Part shown: positions 9,114-17,997 of the stretch, one piece after another
Position numbering within the stretch: the first letter of the stretch is position 1
Layout: every line of letters begins with the position of its first letter
NCBI RefSeq assembly: GCF_000337095.1
Contig: NZ_AOIV01000038.1
Span: 1 to 64,000, forward strand
Length of the DNA stretch: 64,000 bases
DNA from: Halogeometricum pallidum JCM 14848
GTDB lineage: Archaea > Halobacteriota > Halobacteria > Halobacteriales > Haloferacaceae
Direction of reading: 5' to 3'
The notes under the pieces: model-generated
Seen by the model: only the letters and a program-made list of their open reading frames with translations
Told to the model about the DNA's origin: nothing
Database searches by the model: none
Translations under genes and position numbers: made by a program

Positions 9114-10268
9114 TCATGCCTCCTGTTCGATGGTGCGCGGTTCCGCGTCGGCCCGTTCGTGGCCGTGAACGAGCGCTTCCTCGGTGTTGCGGTCGAACAG
9201 GTGGAGGTCGGACTCGTCGAACGTCACGTCGACTGTCTCGCCCTCCGCCGGTTCGATTTCGACGGGCGCGCGGACGCGACACTCCTTTCCGCCCACCTCG
9301 AGGTAGAGGAAGTTGTCCGACCCGATGACCTCGACGACGTCCACCTCCGCCTCGAACGTCTTCGCGTCCGGTGCGGTCGAGTCGATGCGGAGGTTCTCCG
9401 GGCGGATACCGAGGGTGTACTCCCCGTCTCCGCCGACCATCTCGACGACGTCGTTCGAGACGGCGTACGAGATACCCTCTCCCGCCAACGTTCCGCTCCC
9501 GTCGCTCTCGGTGCGGAGGTCCACGTCGAAGAAGTTCATCGACGGCGACCCGATGAAGTCGGCGACGAACGCGTTCGCGGGTCGGTAGTACACTTCCTTC
9601 GGCGTTCCGACCTGCTGGAGTTTGCCGTCGTTCAAGATGACGATGCGGTCGGCCATCGTCATTGCCTCCTCCTGGTCGTGCGTCACGTATATCGTCGTGA
9701 TGCCGAGTTCGGAGTGGATGCGGGACAGTTCCGTCCGCATGTGTTTCCGGAGTTGCGCGTCGAGATTCGACAGCGGTTCGTCGAACAGGAACACGGCCGG
9801 TTCGCGGACGATGGCGCGCCCCGTCGCGACGCGTTGTTGCTGCCCGCCCGAGAGGCTCCCGGGCTTTTTGTCCAACAGGTCCTCGATGCCCATCATCTCG
9901 GCGGCCTCGACGACGCGGCGGTCCACCTCCTCGTCGCTGAGGTCCGTACTCAGTTGCAGTCCGTACCCCATGTTCTGCCGAACGGTCTTGTGCGGATAGA
10001 GCGCGTACGACTGGAACACCATCGCGATGTCACGGTCCCGCGGCGACATCTGGTTTATCGGTTGGTCGTCCAACCGTATCTCGCCGTCCGTGATGGACTC
10101 CAACCCGGCGAGCATCCGCAGCGTCGTCGACTTCCCGCACCCGGACGGGCCGACGAACACGACGAACTCTCCGTCGGGGATGTCGAGCGACAGTTCCTCG
10201 ACGGCGACTATCGGACCGGACGTATCCTCGAACACTTTCGTTACGTCGTCGAATTTAACACGTGCCAT
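9114..10268 (-). CDS. CUT1-type sugar ABC transporter ATP-binding protein (MalK/UgpC-like)
   Basis: A 384-residue ATPase that powers the transporter encoded upstream. It shows Walker A GPSGCGKST (residues 40-48), a Q-loop in MVFQSYALYPH, signature LSGGQQQR, Walker B VFLFDEP, D-loop SNLDA and H-loop THDQEEAM. A C-terminal TOBE-like regulatory domain follows (LGIRPENL onward), as in MalK/UgpC/MsmX proteins. It is the fourth gene of the order binding protein, permease, permease, ATPase and lies 90 bp after the second permease. A paralogue serves the second transporter at 54853. Confidence 0.95.
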   Translation of the reverse strand: MARVKFDDVTKVFEDTSGPIVAVEELSLDIPDGEFVVFVGPSGCGKSTTLRMLAGLESITDGEIRLDDQPINQMSPRDRDIAMVFQSYALYPHKTVRQNMGYGLQLSTDLSDEEVDRRVVEAAEMMGIEDLLDKKPGSLSGGQQQRVATGRAIVREPAVFLFDEPLSNLDAQLRKHMRTELSRIHSELGITTIYVTHDQEEAMTMADRIVILNDGKLQQVGTPKEVYYRPANAFVADFIGSPSMNFFDVDLRTESDGSGTLAGEGISYAVSNDVVEMVGGDGEYTLGIRPENLRIDSTAPDAKTFEAEVDVVEVIGSDNFLYLEVGGKECRVRAPVEIEPAEGETVDVTFDESDLHLFDRNTEEALVHGHERADAEPRTIEQEA

Positions 10269-10358
10269 GGTAACTCACTCCAATTTTGGTTTGCGGCTCT
10301 CTTATTTAGTAGTATCCCCGGTACGGAACTCGAACGCCCCGCGGGGTGGTGATACGCG

Positions 10359-11192
10359 TCACATCCCTCCCAGTCCCTCGCCGACGTAGCGCTGCGAGAG
10401 ACCGTAGAAGACCACCGGCGGCGCCACGAGGAGCACCACGGCGGCCATGAGGATGTTCCACTGCCGGAGCACGTCGCTTCCGAGGATGTAGTGCAGGGCC
10501 ACCGTGGCCGTGCGGACCTCCTCGTCACTCGTGAGGACGAACACCCACAGGAAGTTGTTCCACGCCGTCAGGAACGCGAACAGGGCCGCGGCCCCGACCG
10601 CGGGCGCCGACAGGGGCAGGACGATTCGCAGGAACGCCCCGAGTTCGCTGTGACCGTCGATCAGCGCGGCCTCCTCGATGTTCTCGGGGATGCCTTGCCT
10701 GAAGAACCCCTGCAGCAGCCAGATGGTCTGCGGGAGGACGAAGATGGACAGCGCGATCATGACGCCCACGAGGGTGTTGATGAGATTGAGGAGGTAGAAC
10801 ACCTCGTACACCGGGATGGTGATGACGATCCACGGGAACATGATGGTGAAGACGGCGGTGTAGAACAGCACCTTCCGTCCGGGGAAGTCCAGTCGCGCGA
10901 ACGCGTAGGCGCCCGGGATGGAGAAGAACAGCGAGATAACCGTCGCCGTGACCGAGACGAGGATGCTGTTTTTGAAGAACGTGATGAAGTTGTACCGCTC
11001 CCAGATCTGTTCGTACGCCGCCATCGTCAGACTCTCCAGCGCCGGGAGGTAGTTGGTCGCCGGGTCGATGGCCGCGAAGTTCGTCAGGAACGACGTTCGA
11101 ATCACCCAGTAGTACGGCGCCAACGCGAACAGCGCGAAGGCTCCGAGCGCGGCGTACAGAACCAGTCGTGACCGTCGAGTCTCGTTTATCAT
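10359..11192 (-). CDS. ABC sugar transporter permease (MalG type)
   Basis: A 277-residue inner-membrane permease with about six hydrophobic helices starting at LVLYAALGAFALFALAPYYWV. The cytoplasmic EAA loop reads EEAALIDGHSELGAFLRIVLPLSAP, with the conserved G and LP that contact the ATPase. The real start is ATG 11192 (MINETRR); the upstream continuation of the frame is Arg/Asp/His-rich and lies inside the neighbouring permease gene. Only 2 bp separate it from the preceding permease stop. It is the downstream, MalG-like subunit, forming a heterodimer with the gene at 11195. Confidence 0.93.
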   Translation of the reverse strand: MINETRRSRLVLYAALGAFALFALAPYYWVIRTSFLTNFAAIDPATNYLPALESLTMAAYEQIWERYNFITFFKNSILVSVTATVISLFFSIPGAYAFARLDFPGRKVLFYTAVFTIMFPWIVITIPVYEVFYLLNLINTLVGVMIALSIFVLPQTIWLLQGFFRQGIPENIEEAALIDGHSELGAFLRIVLPLSAPAVGAAALFAFLTAWNNFLWVFVLTSDEEVRTATVALHYILGSDVLRQWNILMAAVVLLVAPPVVFYGLSQRYVGEGLGGM

Positions 11193-11194
11193 GG

Positions 11195-12136
11195 TCAGAC
11201 GTACATCTCCTCTTCGTCTTGAATGACGGTCACGTAGAAGATGGCCGCCGTCATGGATATCACGATCATCGCCATCCCGAGCGTGTAGGCCCGCGCGAAC
11301 TGGAGGTTCACGTAGGCCGTCTCGTACGTGAGGATGCTCATCAACATCGTCCGGGTGCCGGGTCCGCCGCCGGTCAGTTCGAACGGTTGCGCGAACTCGG
11401 CGACGTTCCACGCCGTCCGCAGGGCGAGAATGACGATGGTCGGCGTCACGAGGTGGGGGAGGGTCACGTCACGGAACCGCCGAAGTCGCCCCGCCCCGGC
11501 TAACGCCGCCGCTTCGTACTGTTCGCGCGGAATACCGACGATGGCCGCGGCGTAGATGATTCCGGCGTACCCGTAGTCGTGCCACGACTGCGCGACGATG
11601 AGCGACACGTACGGCCACAGGTCCTCCGCGAGGAACGCCGGCGTCGACACGCCGAAGATGTCCGTGATGAGCCTCGGGAGCATTCCGAAGTCGCTGTTGA
11701 GGAACCACAGCCAGATGACACCTCCCGCGAGCGGCGCGGAGAAGTACGGGGACATGACGATTGCGCTGGCCCACTCTCTCCATCCGCTCTTGAGTTCGCT
11801 CAGGAGTAGCGCCGCGAAGAGGCCGATGAACAACTGCAGGAACGTCGTCCCGAACACGAACGCCAGCGTCCACCCGAACGCGAAGTGGAACAGGTCGTTC
11901 GTCAACAGCCACATGTAGTTGTCGAGGCCCACGAACGTCCCGGCTCCCCCCAAGCGCGCGTTGGTGAACGTCATGTAGACGCCCCGCACGATGGGGAAGT
12001 AAAACAGGAGCGTGAACATCAGGAACGTGGGGAGAATGAACAGGTAGCCTATCCAGTTCTCCCGCGCGCGGTCCATCAGCGTGCTCTCCTCCATGCCGTA
12101 CTTCTGCCGAATGTGTTGTGTGTTTTCTTGCGCCAA
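11195..12136 (-). CDS. ABC sugar transporter permease (MalF type)
   Basis: A 313-residue permease with six or so membrane segments; the first is around residues 29-50 (IGYLFILPTFLMFTLLFYFP). The EAA motif is seen as EQYEAAALAGAGRLRRFRDVTLPHL. The N-terminus carries a hydrophilic stretch of about 25 residues, typical of haloarchaeal MalF-like subunits. The gene follows the binding-protein gene after 128 bp. That gap contains a strong stem-loop at the binding-protein stop (12248-12270). It partners the permease at 10359. Confidence 0.93.
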   Translation of the reverse strand: MAQENTQHIRQKYGMEESTLMDRARENWIGYLFILPTFLMFTLLFYFPIVRGVYMTFTNARLGGAGTFVGLDNYMWLLTNDLFHFAFGWTLAFVFGTTFLQLFIGLFAALLLSELKSGWREWASAIVMSPYFSAPLAGGVIWLWFLNSDFGMLPRLITDIFGVSTPAFLAEDLWPYVSLIVAQSWHDYGYAGIIYAAAIVGIPREQYEAAALAGAGRLRRFRDVTLPHLVTPTIVILALRTAWNVAEFAQPFELTGGGPGTRTMLMSILTYETAYVNLQFARAYTLGMAMIVISMTAAIFYVTVIQDEEEMYV

Positions 12137-12247
12137 GGTAGTAGTTCGATTTCTCTCTACTGATAAAAATGTTGGGGGAGATATTCGCCGGATTTACCGG
12201 AGTATAGGCCTGTACTCGCCGCTATCCGATTTGCGACGGGGCGGCGG

Positions 12248-12270
12248 CAGTAAGTCGAGCGGACTTACTG
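12248..12270 (-). terminator. Stem-loop overlapping the binding-protein stop codon
   Basis: A perfect 9-bp inverted repeat, CAGTAAGTC / GACTTACTG, with a 5-nt loop overlaps the TAA stop of the solute-binding protein. No long T-run follows on the transcript strand, so it may act as partial terminator or mRNA-stabilising hairpin. Either would raise binding-protein levels above those of the permeases. Confidence 0.55.
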
Positions 12271-13833
12271 TCCCAGTCGTTTGAGGATGCGCTCTCGGAC
12301 GAGTCCCGGCGTCTCCTCGACGGAGTGCTGCCCCGCGATGGCTTGGCTGATGGTCTCGTTGATGTCGGTCCACCGAATCGGGTCGACGTCCGGCACGTCC
12401 CACGCCGCGCCCGTGGTGGAGTACTGGACGCCGTACTCGTCTGCGTTCTTGTACGCCTGTTCCGTGCTCTGGGCGAGGTCGTACTCGTCGAGGACCTCCT
12501 GCAGTTTCGGCGCGAGGCCCGGAAGAGCCTCGTAGTACTCGCCCCACGCGGGCAGGACGAACTCGTTGTCGCTGAGCAGGAACATATTGAGGTCCCACGC
12601 GGCGTTCTGCTTCGCGTCGCTGGCCTCGAAGATGCACTGCTGCTGTTCGAGCGCCCACATGTGCCCGCCGTGTTCGCCCTCGACGCCTTCGAGGTCGCTG
12701 ATTCCGAAGTTGTTACCGAACTCGGAGTCGACCTTCGGGTGCGGGAGGAGCATGAAGTCGCCGTCACCGCCCTGCCAGCCGAACTTGACGTCCTCCTTGA
12801 CGGAGGTCCAGCGACTGGCGGTCGGCACCGCGTAGTTGAACGAGGCGACGCGGCCGGTCAGCATGAGCGAGGGGATGTCCTCGTCCCCGCGCTGGGCCGC
12901 CTCTTCGCTGCTGAACTCGTTGGCCATCTTGACGCAGGTCTTTATCATCCCGTCCGTCTTGCCCCGATCCTCGTGGTTCTCGTTCGCGACGACGACCGTT
13001 TTGTCGTCGCCCTCGCCCCGCATCCACGGGTCGGTCCCCTCGGTGTAGGCGGTCCGAGCGTAGCCCCAGTACGACTCCAAATCGCCGGGGACGCCGGTCT
13101 CCTCGTAGGCGATGATGTCCTGGTTCTTGTCGATTCGGCGGACCGCATCGAGGAACCCGCTCCACGTCGAGAGTTCCTTCTTCGGGTTACTGACGCCGGC
13201 CTCGCTGAAGGACTTGGGACGGATGCCGAGGTTGCTGTTCGTGTGGCGCATACCGCCGCCGGACCAGTACTCGCCGCGGTACTGCGCGGACTCCTTGTTC
13301 GCCGCCGTGAAGTCGTTCGGTAGGAAGTCAGTCGACTCGATGAACGGCTTGTGGTCCGGAACCTTGTCGTTGAGGTAGAACTGGAGGCCGCCGCCGCCGG
13401 CCTCCGCGAACGTCGGCGGGTTGCCCGACGACACCGTCGAGGAGAGCTTCGACCGGATGTCACCGTAGGACGCGGTCTGGAGACTCACGGAGACGTTTCC
13501 GTTCTTCTCCTCGAACACCTTCATCGAATCCTGGAAGTGCGACTTCATCCCCGCGTTCTCGACCGCCTGCGCGCTCAGGTAGTCGATAGTGACGCTCTCG
13601 GACCCGCCCGAGTCCGAATCCGTGTCGCCGCCCGAACCGGTCCCGCCGCCGTCCCCCTTCGGTTCTGGCGTCCCGTCGCCCTGTTCGCCGCTACACCCCG
13701 CGAGGGCACCGAGCGCACCGACTGTCGCCGTGGCCGCAGTCGCCTGTACGAACTGTCGCCGCGACGGTTTGTCGCTCGTCGGCGCCTCGGTGGGCTCTGT
13801 ACTCTCCCCGTCTCCCGTGCTACTCTGTGACAT
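12265..13833 (-). CDS. Extracellular sugar-binding lipoprotein of ABC transporter
   Basis: A 522-residue extracellular solute-binding protein (family 1 type) that captures the substrate of the downstream permeases. The start MSQSSTGDGE at 13833 gives a Tat signal (RRQFV at residues 25-29), a hydrophobic core and lipobox LAGC with Cys47. An acidic Gly/Asp/Ser linker follows, as expected for a haloarchaeal Tat lipoprotein. The mature domain is the usual size. A TATA-like ACTTATTG lies about 27 bp before the ATG, so the transcript is probably leaderless and starts the operon. The ligand cannot be assigned by eye. Confidence 0.93.
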   Translation of the reverse strand: MSQSSTGDGESTEPTEAPTSDKPSRRQFVQATAATATVGALGALAGCSGEQGDGTPEPKGDGGGTGSGGDTDSDSGGSESVTIDYLSAQAVENAGMKSHFQDSMKVFEEKNGNVSVSLQTASYGDIRSKLSSTVSSGNPPTFAEAGGGGLQFYLNDKVPDHKPFIESTDFLPNDFTAANKESAQYRGEYWSGGGMRHTNSNLGIRPKSFSEAGVSNPKKELSTWSGFLDAVRRIDKNQDIIAYEETGVPGDLESYWGYARTAYTEGTDPWMRGEGDDKTVVVANENHEDRGKTDGMIKTCVKMANEFSSEEAAQRGDEDIPSLMLTGRVASFNYAVPTASRWTSVKEDVKFGWQGGDGDFMLLPHPKVDSEFGNNFGISDLEGVEGEHGGHMWALEQQQCIFEASDAKQNAAWDLNMFLLSDNEFVLPAWGEYYEALPGLAPKLQEVLDEYDLAQSTEQAYKNADEYGVQYSTTGAAWDVPDVDPIRWTDINETISQAIAGQHSVEETPGLVRERILKRLGQ

Positions 13834-13899
13834 GTACCTTCCGAATGATAGACGATGACAATAAGTGTTTCTCATCAGAGATTCACTTTTGTGGATCTT

Positions 13900-13916
13900 A
13901 TCCGACGATATCGGAT
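13900..13916. promoter_or_regulatory. Dyad ATCCGA-N5-TCGGAT in divergent promoter region
   Basis: A perfect 6-bp inverted repeat with a 5-bp spacer lies in the 136-bp region between the divergent binding-protein gene and the thermosome-like gene. Its symmetry and position suggest an operator for one or both promoters. The regulator is unknown. Confidence 0.4.
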
Positions 13917-13937
13917 GAACTGCCCTTCTCTCCCTCA

Positions 13938-13946
13938 CACTTATGA
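13938..13946 (+). promoter_or_regulatory. TATA-like box for thermosome-like gene
   Basis: ACTTATG-like sequence centred about 28 bp before ATG 13970, the usual spacing for leaderless haloarchaeal transcripts. An upstream in-frame ATG at 13943 falls inside this box, which argues that the true start is 13970. Confidence 0.5.
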
Positions 13947-13969
13947 CCCGTGAGGCGGACACCGGGAGT

Positions 13970-15526
13970 ATGAATACCGACGCCCAACGCGCGTTACTCG
14001 ACGACGTCGACCGCGTCTGCGACCTCGTCGGTACGACGCTCGGTCCGTTCGGTACGAACAAACTCGTCGTGGAGTCCGGAGGCCGCGTGACGGCGACGTC
14101 TTCCGGGACGATGCTCCTCGACCGTCTCGAACTGGACGACCCGGCGACGACGCTCCTCGAACGGGCGACGGGGGACTTCCGCGAGAGACACGGCGACGGC
14201 GCGACGACGCTCACGCTCCTGACGGGTGCGTTGCTCCGCGAGGCGGACGCGTTGTTCGAACGCGGCCTCCACCCGACGACCGTCGCCCGCGGCTACCGCG
14301 AAGCGCTCGCGGTCGCCGTCGACCGACTCGAATCCCGCGCGCGTCCGCTTTCGGTCGTCGGCCCGGACGCCGTCGCGCGGACGGCGCTCACCGGGACGCG
14401 AAACCCGATGACCAGACGGCGCGTGAGCGAGGCGATAGCGGACGCCGCCGCGACGGTGTCGGCCTCGGACGCCCCGAATGGCGGACGCGCGGATTTGGAC
14501 GTTCTCGCGCGCCTCGGCGGCGTCGGAGACACCGACCTCGTCCCCGGCGTCGTCTTGGAGACGCCGCTGGTCTCCGATGCGATGCCGCGACGCCTCCCCG
14601 ACGCGGGCGTGGCCCTCCTCTCTTCGACCGTCGACGTTCCCAAACTGGGCGGCGCCACGGAGTCGGCCGACCGGGACCTGTCGCTCGACGCGGACACGTT
14701 CGAGGAACGCGCCGCCATCGGCGAGTACGAACGCGACGAGTTCCGCCGAATTCTCTCGTCGGCCGTCGCGTCGGGGTGTCGCTTCGTCGCGACGAAGGGC
14801 GGCGTCAACGACCGGGTGAAGACGCGACTGGCCGACGCCGGGGTCGCCGCCGTCGACCGCGTCGAGGACGGGGAGATGGAGCGCCTCGTCCGGAGCACCG
14901 GCGGTCGGGTGGTTCCCTCCCTCGCCGAGGTGACGCCGGAGACGATGGGGGCGGCGGACGTTCGCGTTGAACGCCTCGCCGGTCGCGAGTTCGTCTACGT
15001 CGAGGGTGACGGCGCGCCGCAGTTCTCGCTCGTCTGCCGCGCCCCGGACCCGCGGTCGGTCGCCGCGTTCGAGGAGAGCGCGGAGAGCGCCGTCGCCGCC
15101 ACGTTCCGGGCGCTCGAAGACGGACGCGTCGTTCCGGGCGGCGGCGCGACCGAGGTGGACCTCGAACGCGCGATTCGAACGGCCGCGCGGGGGACCGCTG
15201 GCCGCGAACAACTCGCGATGGAGGGGTTCGCCAAGGCGCTCGTGACGGTCCCGAAGCGACTCGCCGAGAGCGCGGGCCTCGACGGGTGGTCCGGCGTCAT
15301 CCGCCTTCGCGTCGCGCACGACGAGGGTCGGTCCTCCGCCGGCGTCGACGCGCTAGCCGGCGAGATTCGGGACGTTCTCGAAGGCGAGGTAATCGCGGAA
15401 CCGCTCGGTCTCAAGCGCGACGCGGTGGCCTCGGCGACGGACCTCGCGACGCAGTTGCTCCGCGTCGACGAACGTGTCCCGGCGAACGACCTCTCCGACG
15501 AGGATTCGACCGCTGCGGCGAGATAG
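13970..15526 (+). CDS. Divergent thermosome/group II chaperonin-like protein A
   Basis: A 518-residue protein collinear with thermosome (Cpn60/TCP-1) subunits but much changed. It retains TLGPFGTNKLVV (residues 23-34, where thermosomes have TLGPKGMDKMLV), HGDGATTLTLLTGALL (canonical GDGTTT) and VVPGGGATEVDL. The nucleotide-site NDGAT is replaced by SSGTM (residues 44-48). The region equivalent to the hydrolytic Asp (usually ...ED-A... before VVPGGGA) reads ESAVAATFRALEDGR, apparently lacking that Asp. It may therefore bind nucleotide poorly or act as a non-cycling subunit. A second divergent copy converges on it from 15595-17280. The start is chosen from promoter spacing and from alignment to thermosome N-termini. 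Confidence 0.82.
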   Translation: MNTDAQRALLDDVDRVCDLVGTTLGPFGTNKLVVESGGRVTATSSGTMLLDRLELDDPATTLLERATGDFRERHGDGATTLTLLTGALLREADALFERGLHPTTVARGYREALAVAVDRLESRARPLSVVGPDAVARTALTGTRNPMTRRRVSEAIADAAATVSASDAPNGGRADLDVLARLGGVGDTDLVPGVVLETPLVSDAMPRRLPDAGVALLSSTVDVPKLGGATESADRDLSLDADTFEERAAIGEYERDEFRRILSSAVASGCRFVATKGGVNDRVKTRLADAGVAAVDRVEDGEMERLVRSTGGRVVPSLAEVTPETMGAADVRVERLAGREFVYVEGDGAPQFSLVCRAPDPRSVAAFEESAESAVAATFRALEDGRVVPGGGATEVDLERAIRTAARGTAGREQLAMEGFAKALVTVPKRLAESAGLDGWSGVIRLRVAHDEGRSSAGVDALAGEIRDVLEGEVIAEPLGLKRDAVASATDLATQLLRVDERVPANDLSDEDSTAAAR

Positions 15527-15594
15527 TCCGCATCCGTCTCTTGCTTTTCGACGTCTCTTCCGATTCCTCCCCGTCGATCCGTTTCGACGGGGCG

Positions 15595-17280
15595 TTAGTC
15601 GTGTTCGGTCTGCGGAGTGAACGGACCGGGTTCGACGCCCGGAGAGACCACGGCGTCGACGGTGGCGAGTTGTTCGGCCGTCGCGACGGCGATGTCTATG
15701 GCCTGCGAGAACACGCGGCGCGGTTCGAGGACGCCCATCTCCCACGCGTCCGCGGCCTCGCCGGTGGCGACGTCCACGCCGACCGGGGCGGGCCGGTCGT
15801 CTGATTCGGCGTGCGCGTTCCGGAGCGTCGTTCGAACGTCGAGCGGGTCGTACCCGGCGTTTCGGGCGAGCGTCGTCGTCAGCGACTCGCAGGCGTCCGC
15901 GAACGCCTCCACGGCCAACTGCTCTTTGCCCTCGATACCGCGGGCGAACTCGCGGAGGTCGCGGGCGACCGCGAGCGACGGCGCACCGGCCCCCGGAAGC
16001 ACCTGTCCATCTATCGCGGCGATGGCCGTGGTTTCGACGGCGTCCTCGACCAACCGTTCGTGAGTCGTTCGTCCTTTCTCGGTCGGTGCGCCGACGAGAA
16101 GCGTGAACACCGGGCCGTCGCACTCCTCGAAGTACGCCCACTTCTCGTCGCCGACGCGCCGTTCGGATACCCGACCGGCCCGCCCCAGTTTCGACTCGTC
16201 GAGGTCCGAGACGTGGCCGACGACGCCGGCATCCGTCGCGCGGGCGACGCGGTGGATGTCCGATTTCGGGTACTGCGCTCTGTCGATGACGGCGACGCCG
16301 TGGGATTCGAGTGCGGCCTTCACCTCGTCGTCGAGTTCTGCGCGGACGACCAGAACGTCCGTACCCAGGTCGGCCACCCCCGCGGTGACCGACTCGATGG
16401 CGGCGTCTCGGGAGTCGGCGTACGCCGCGAGAGAGCCCGCAGAGTCCAGCGTCACGCCCGATTGTCCCTCTCGGCCGAAGCTCGTCGCCGACTCCTCTAC
16501 GTCGATACCGCGTTCGAGGACGGCGACCCGGGCGTCGGTGAGGACGCCCTCGACGGCGGGCGACCAGTCGAACGACAGGCGACTTCGGTCGCTCGTCTCG
16601 TGCGCGCCGGGCCGCCGACGGACGAGGTGCCCGCGCGAAAGCGTGCACTCGGCGCCGACGCGCGTTCGGACGGTGATGTCGTCCGTGTCGATCCACCCGT
16701 CGTCGCTCTCGCGGGCGAGACTCGAGACGGCCGCCGAGACGGCGTCGGCGTACTCCCGCCGCCGTCGGTCCGAGAGATCCGCCGTCATCGTCGTCGCGGC
16801 CACCTGCGAGAGCAGTTCTCTGTCCGCCGTTCCGACCGGACGCGAGAGGTCGTCTAAGACGGACCCCGCCCGGTTGGCCGCCATCGCGTAGCCGACGACG
16901 ATGCTGCCGGGGTGGAGGCCCTCGGCCGCCAGTTCCGCACCCGACTCCAGGAGTCTCGCGGCGAGGAGCGCCGCCGCCGTCGTCCCGTCGTGGAGGCTTC
17001 GCCGCATGGAGTCGAGTCCGTCGACGAACAGGGCGGCGACGGGGTGGCCGAATCCGCCGCCCCGTTCGATGGCGTCGAGGAGGTGTCCGGCGTCCCGCGT
17101 CACGACGGTCTCCGGTGCGTCCTGCGGGTCCACCGTTTCGACGAGGGTCGTTCCGCCGGTCGGACCGTACGTCGAGGCGACGAGCGATTCGACCGCACGG
17201 GCCGCTTCGACGACGTACTCTCGCGCCGCCTCGTCGCGGGTGAGCCACGCCCCCCGTTCGCTCTCGCCGTCGTGTGTCAT
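15595..17280 (-). CDS. Divergent thermosome/group II chaperonin-like protein B
   Basis: A 561-residue thermosome-like protein, highly diverged from ordinary haloarchaeal Cct subunits and also from protein A. It shows STYGPTGGTTLV (around residue 38) for the first phosphate loop, TRDAGHLL in place of NDGATIL, and LHDGTTAAALLAARLL in place of GDGTTT. VEDAVETTAIAAIDGQVLPGAGAPSL keeps the ED pair that precedes the GGGA loop. So B keeps the apparent hydrolytic Asp that A lacks, while its loops differ elsewhere. ATG 17280 is chosen because upstream residues in frame look non-coding. Its 3' end lies 68 bp from the end of gene A. Confidence 0.78.
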   Translation of the reverse strand: MTHDGESERGAWLTRDEAAREYVVEAARAVESLVASTYGPTGGTTLVETVDPQDAPETVVTRDAGHLLDAIERGGGFGHPVAALFVDGLDSMRRSLHDGTTAAALLAARLLESGAELAAEGLHPGSIVVGYAMAANRAGSVLDDLSRPVGTADRELLSQVAATTMTADLSDRRRREYADAVSAAVSSLARESDDGWIDTDDITVRTRVGAECTLSRGHLVRRRPGAHETSDRSRLSFDWSPAVEGVLTDARVAVLERGIDVEESATSFGREGQSGVTLDSAGSLAAYADSRDAAIESVTAGVADLGTDVLVVRAELDDEVKAALESHGVAVIDRAQYPKSDIHRVARATDAGVVGHVSDLDESKLGRAGRVSERRVGDEKWAYFEECDGPVFTLLVGAPTEKGRTTHERLVEDAVETTAIAAIDGQVLPGAGAPSLAVARDLREFARGIEGKEQLAVEAFADACESLTTTLARNAGYDPLDVRTTLRNAHAESDDRPAPVGVDVATGEAADAWEMGVLEPRRVFSQAIDIAVATAEQLATVDAVVSPGVEPGPFTPQTEHD

Positions 17281-17585
17281 GATTTGGCGGAACGTACCCC
17301 GGAATATAAAACTATGTGACGGCGAATCTCCGCGTCGAGGCTCAGCACCCGACGAACGAAACGTCCCAACCCCCCCGGCCGACCTGACGATTTCTGACCC
17401 AGCCACCGCGAACTGTGCGACATGAGCGCACAGTAACAAGGAAACGGACAACGGGTGTCGCTCCGTACGCGAGGCTGAACGGGCGAGACGTCACTCGCCG
17501 AATCTCCCGTCAAAGCGTCGTGGATACCCGCTCTGGACGGTTTTCAGGCAAACCAACTCGGCGGTCCTTCGGCCGTCGGAGACGT

Positions 17586-17604
17586 CGTTCATCATCGATG
17601 AACG
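17586..17604. promoter_or_regulatory. Perfect 8-bp dyad (CGTTCATC/GATGAACG, 3-nt loop)
   Basis: Inverted repeat with 8-bp arms around ATC. It is either a small hairpin, followed by a short T-run near 17622, or an operator. It lies about 400 bp upstream of the enolase-family gene. Confidence 0.35.
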
Positions 17605-17786
17605 CACTCTCTGCGGCGCTGCTTTTCCCCACCGGACTGGTTGGCCGACCGAATTTTGCTCCACTTCTCTGGAAGATTGTTCTCTTTTCGGAGTTTATCC
17701 GGGCCCTAGTACCACTTTGTCGTTTCAGAGCGTCCCCGGTGGTGACGGCTGAAAGCGCTGTTCGTCAGTCCCTATTCGCGAGGATG

Positions 17787-17806
17787 TTACAGCAATAGTG
17801 TTGTAA
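17787..17806. promoter_or_regulatory. Imperfect dyad TTACAGCA-N4-TGTTGTAA
   Basis: Arms match at seven of eight positions, with AT-rich surroundings. It lies about 190 bp upstream of the enolase-family gene and could be a regulator site. No regulator gene is adjacent. Confidence 0.3.
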
Positions 17807-17963
17807 TAGAATTTCAAACTTCCCGAGTATTCCTCCGAACCCCGCGTTGTCCGACGGTTTACCGACCACGTGCGACGATGATGAACGCCCCCGTCGAAAA
17901 TCGACGGCTCGAAGTGGCCGTCCGGCATCGTTCTGGCGGCGCGTTGCTGCACGGGTTTGAACC

Positions 17964-17975
17964 GGTATTTATTAC
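17964..17975 (+). promoter_or_regulatory. TATA-like box TATTTATTA before enolase-family copy 2
   Basis: Sequence GGTATTTATTACG lies about 27 bp before ATG 17998. This is the spacing of a leaderless haloarchaeal promoter and supports the chosen start. Confidence 0.55.
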
Positions 17976-17997
17976 GATACCCCGCCTCGGGAGAGGC

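Larger units (their letters stand above)
17281..17997. other. 717-bp intergenic region
   Basis: No convincing gene. The frames that stay open here have Arg/Ser/Pro-rich, non-protein-like translations. The stretch is less GC-rich than its surroundings and holds two dyads (17586-17604 and 17787-17806) and a TATA-like box for the gene at 17998. It probably contains the promoter of chaperonin-like B at its left end and regulatory sites for the dehydratase at its right end. Confidence 0.6.

Noticed and set aside
13943-13969. Upstream in-frame ATG for thermosome-like A
   Set aside because: This ATG overlaps the TATA-like box; the ATG at 13970 has correct promoter spacing and matches thermosome N-termini better.
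15353-17248. 631-codon minus-strand frame over thermosome-like B
   Set aside because: Extremely Arg-rich translation, a shadow of the thermosome-like gene in another frame.
17415-17798. 127-codon plus-strand frame in the 17.3-18.0 kb gap
   Set aside because: Arg/Ser-rich with no protein-like pattern, no promoter spacing and no homology recalled.
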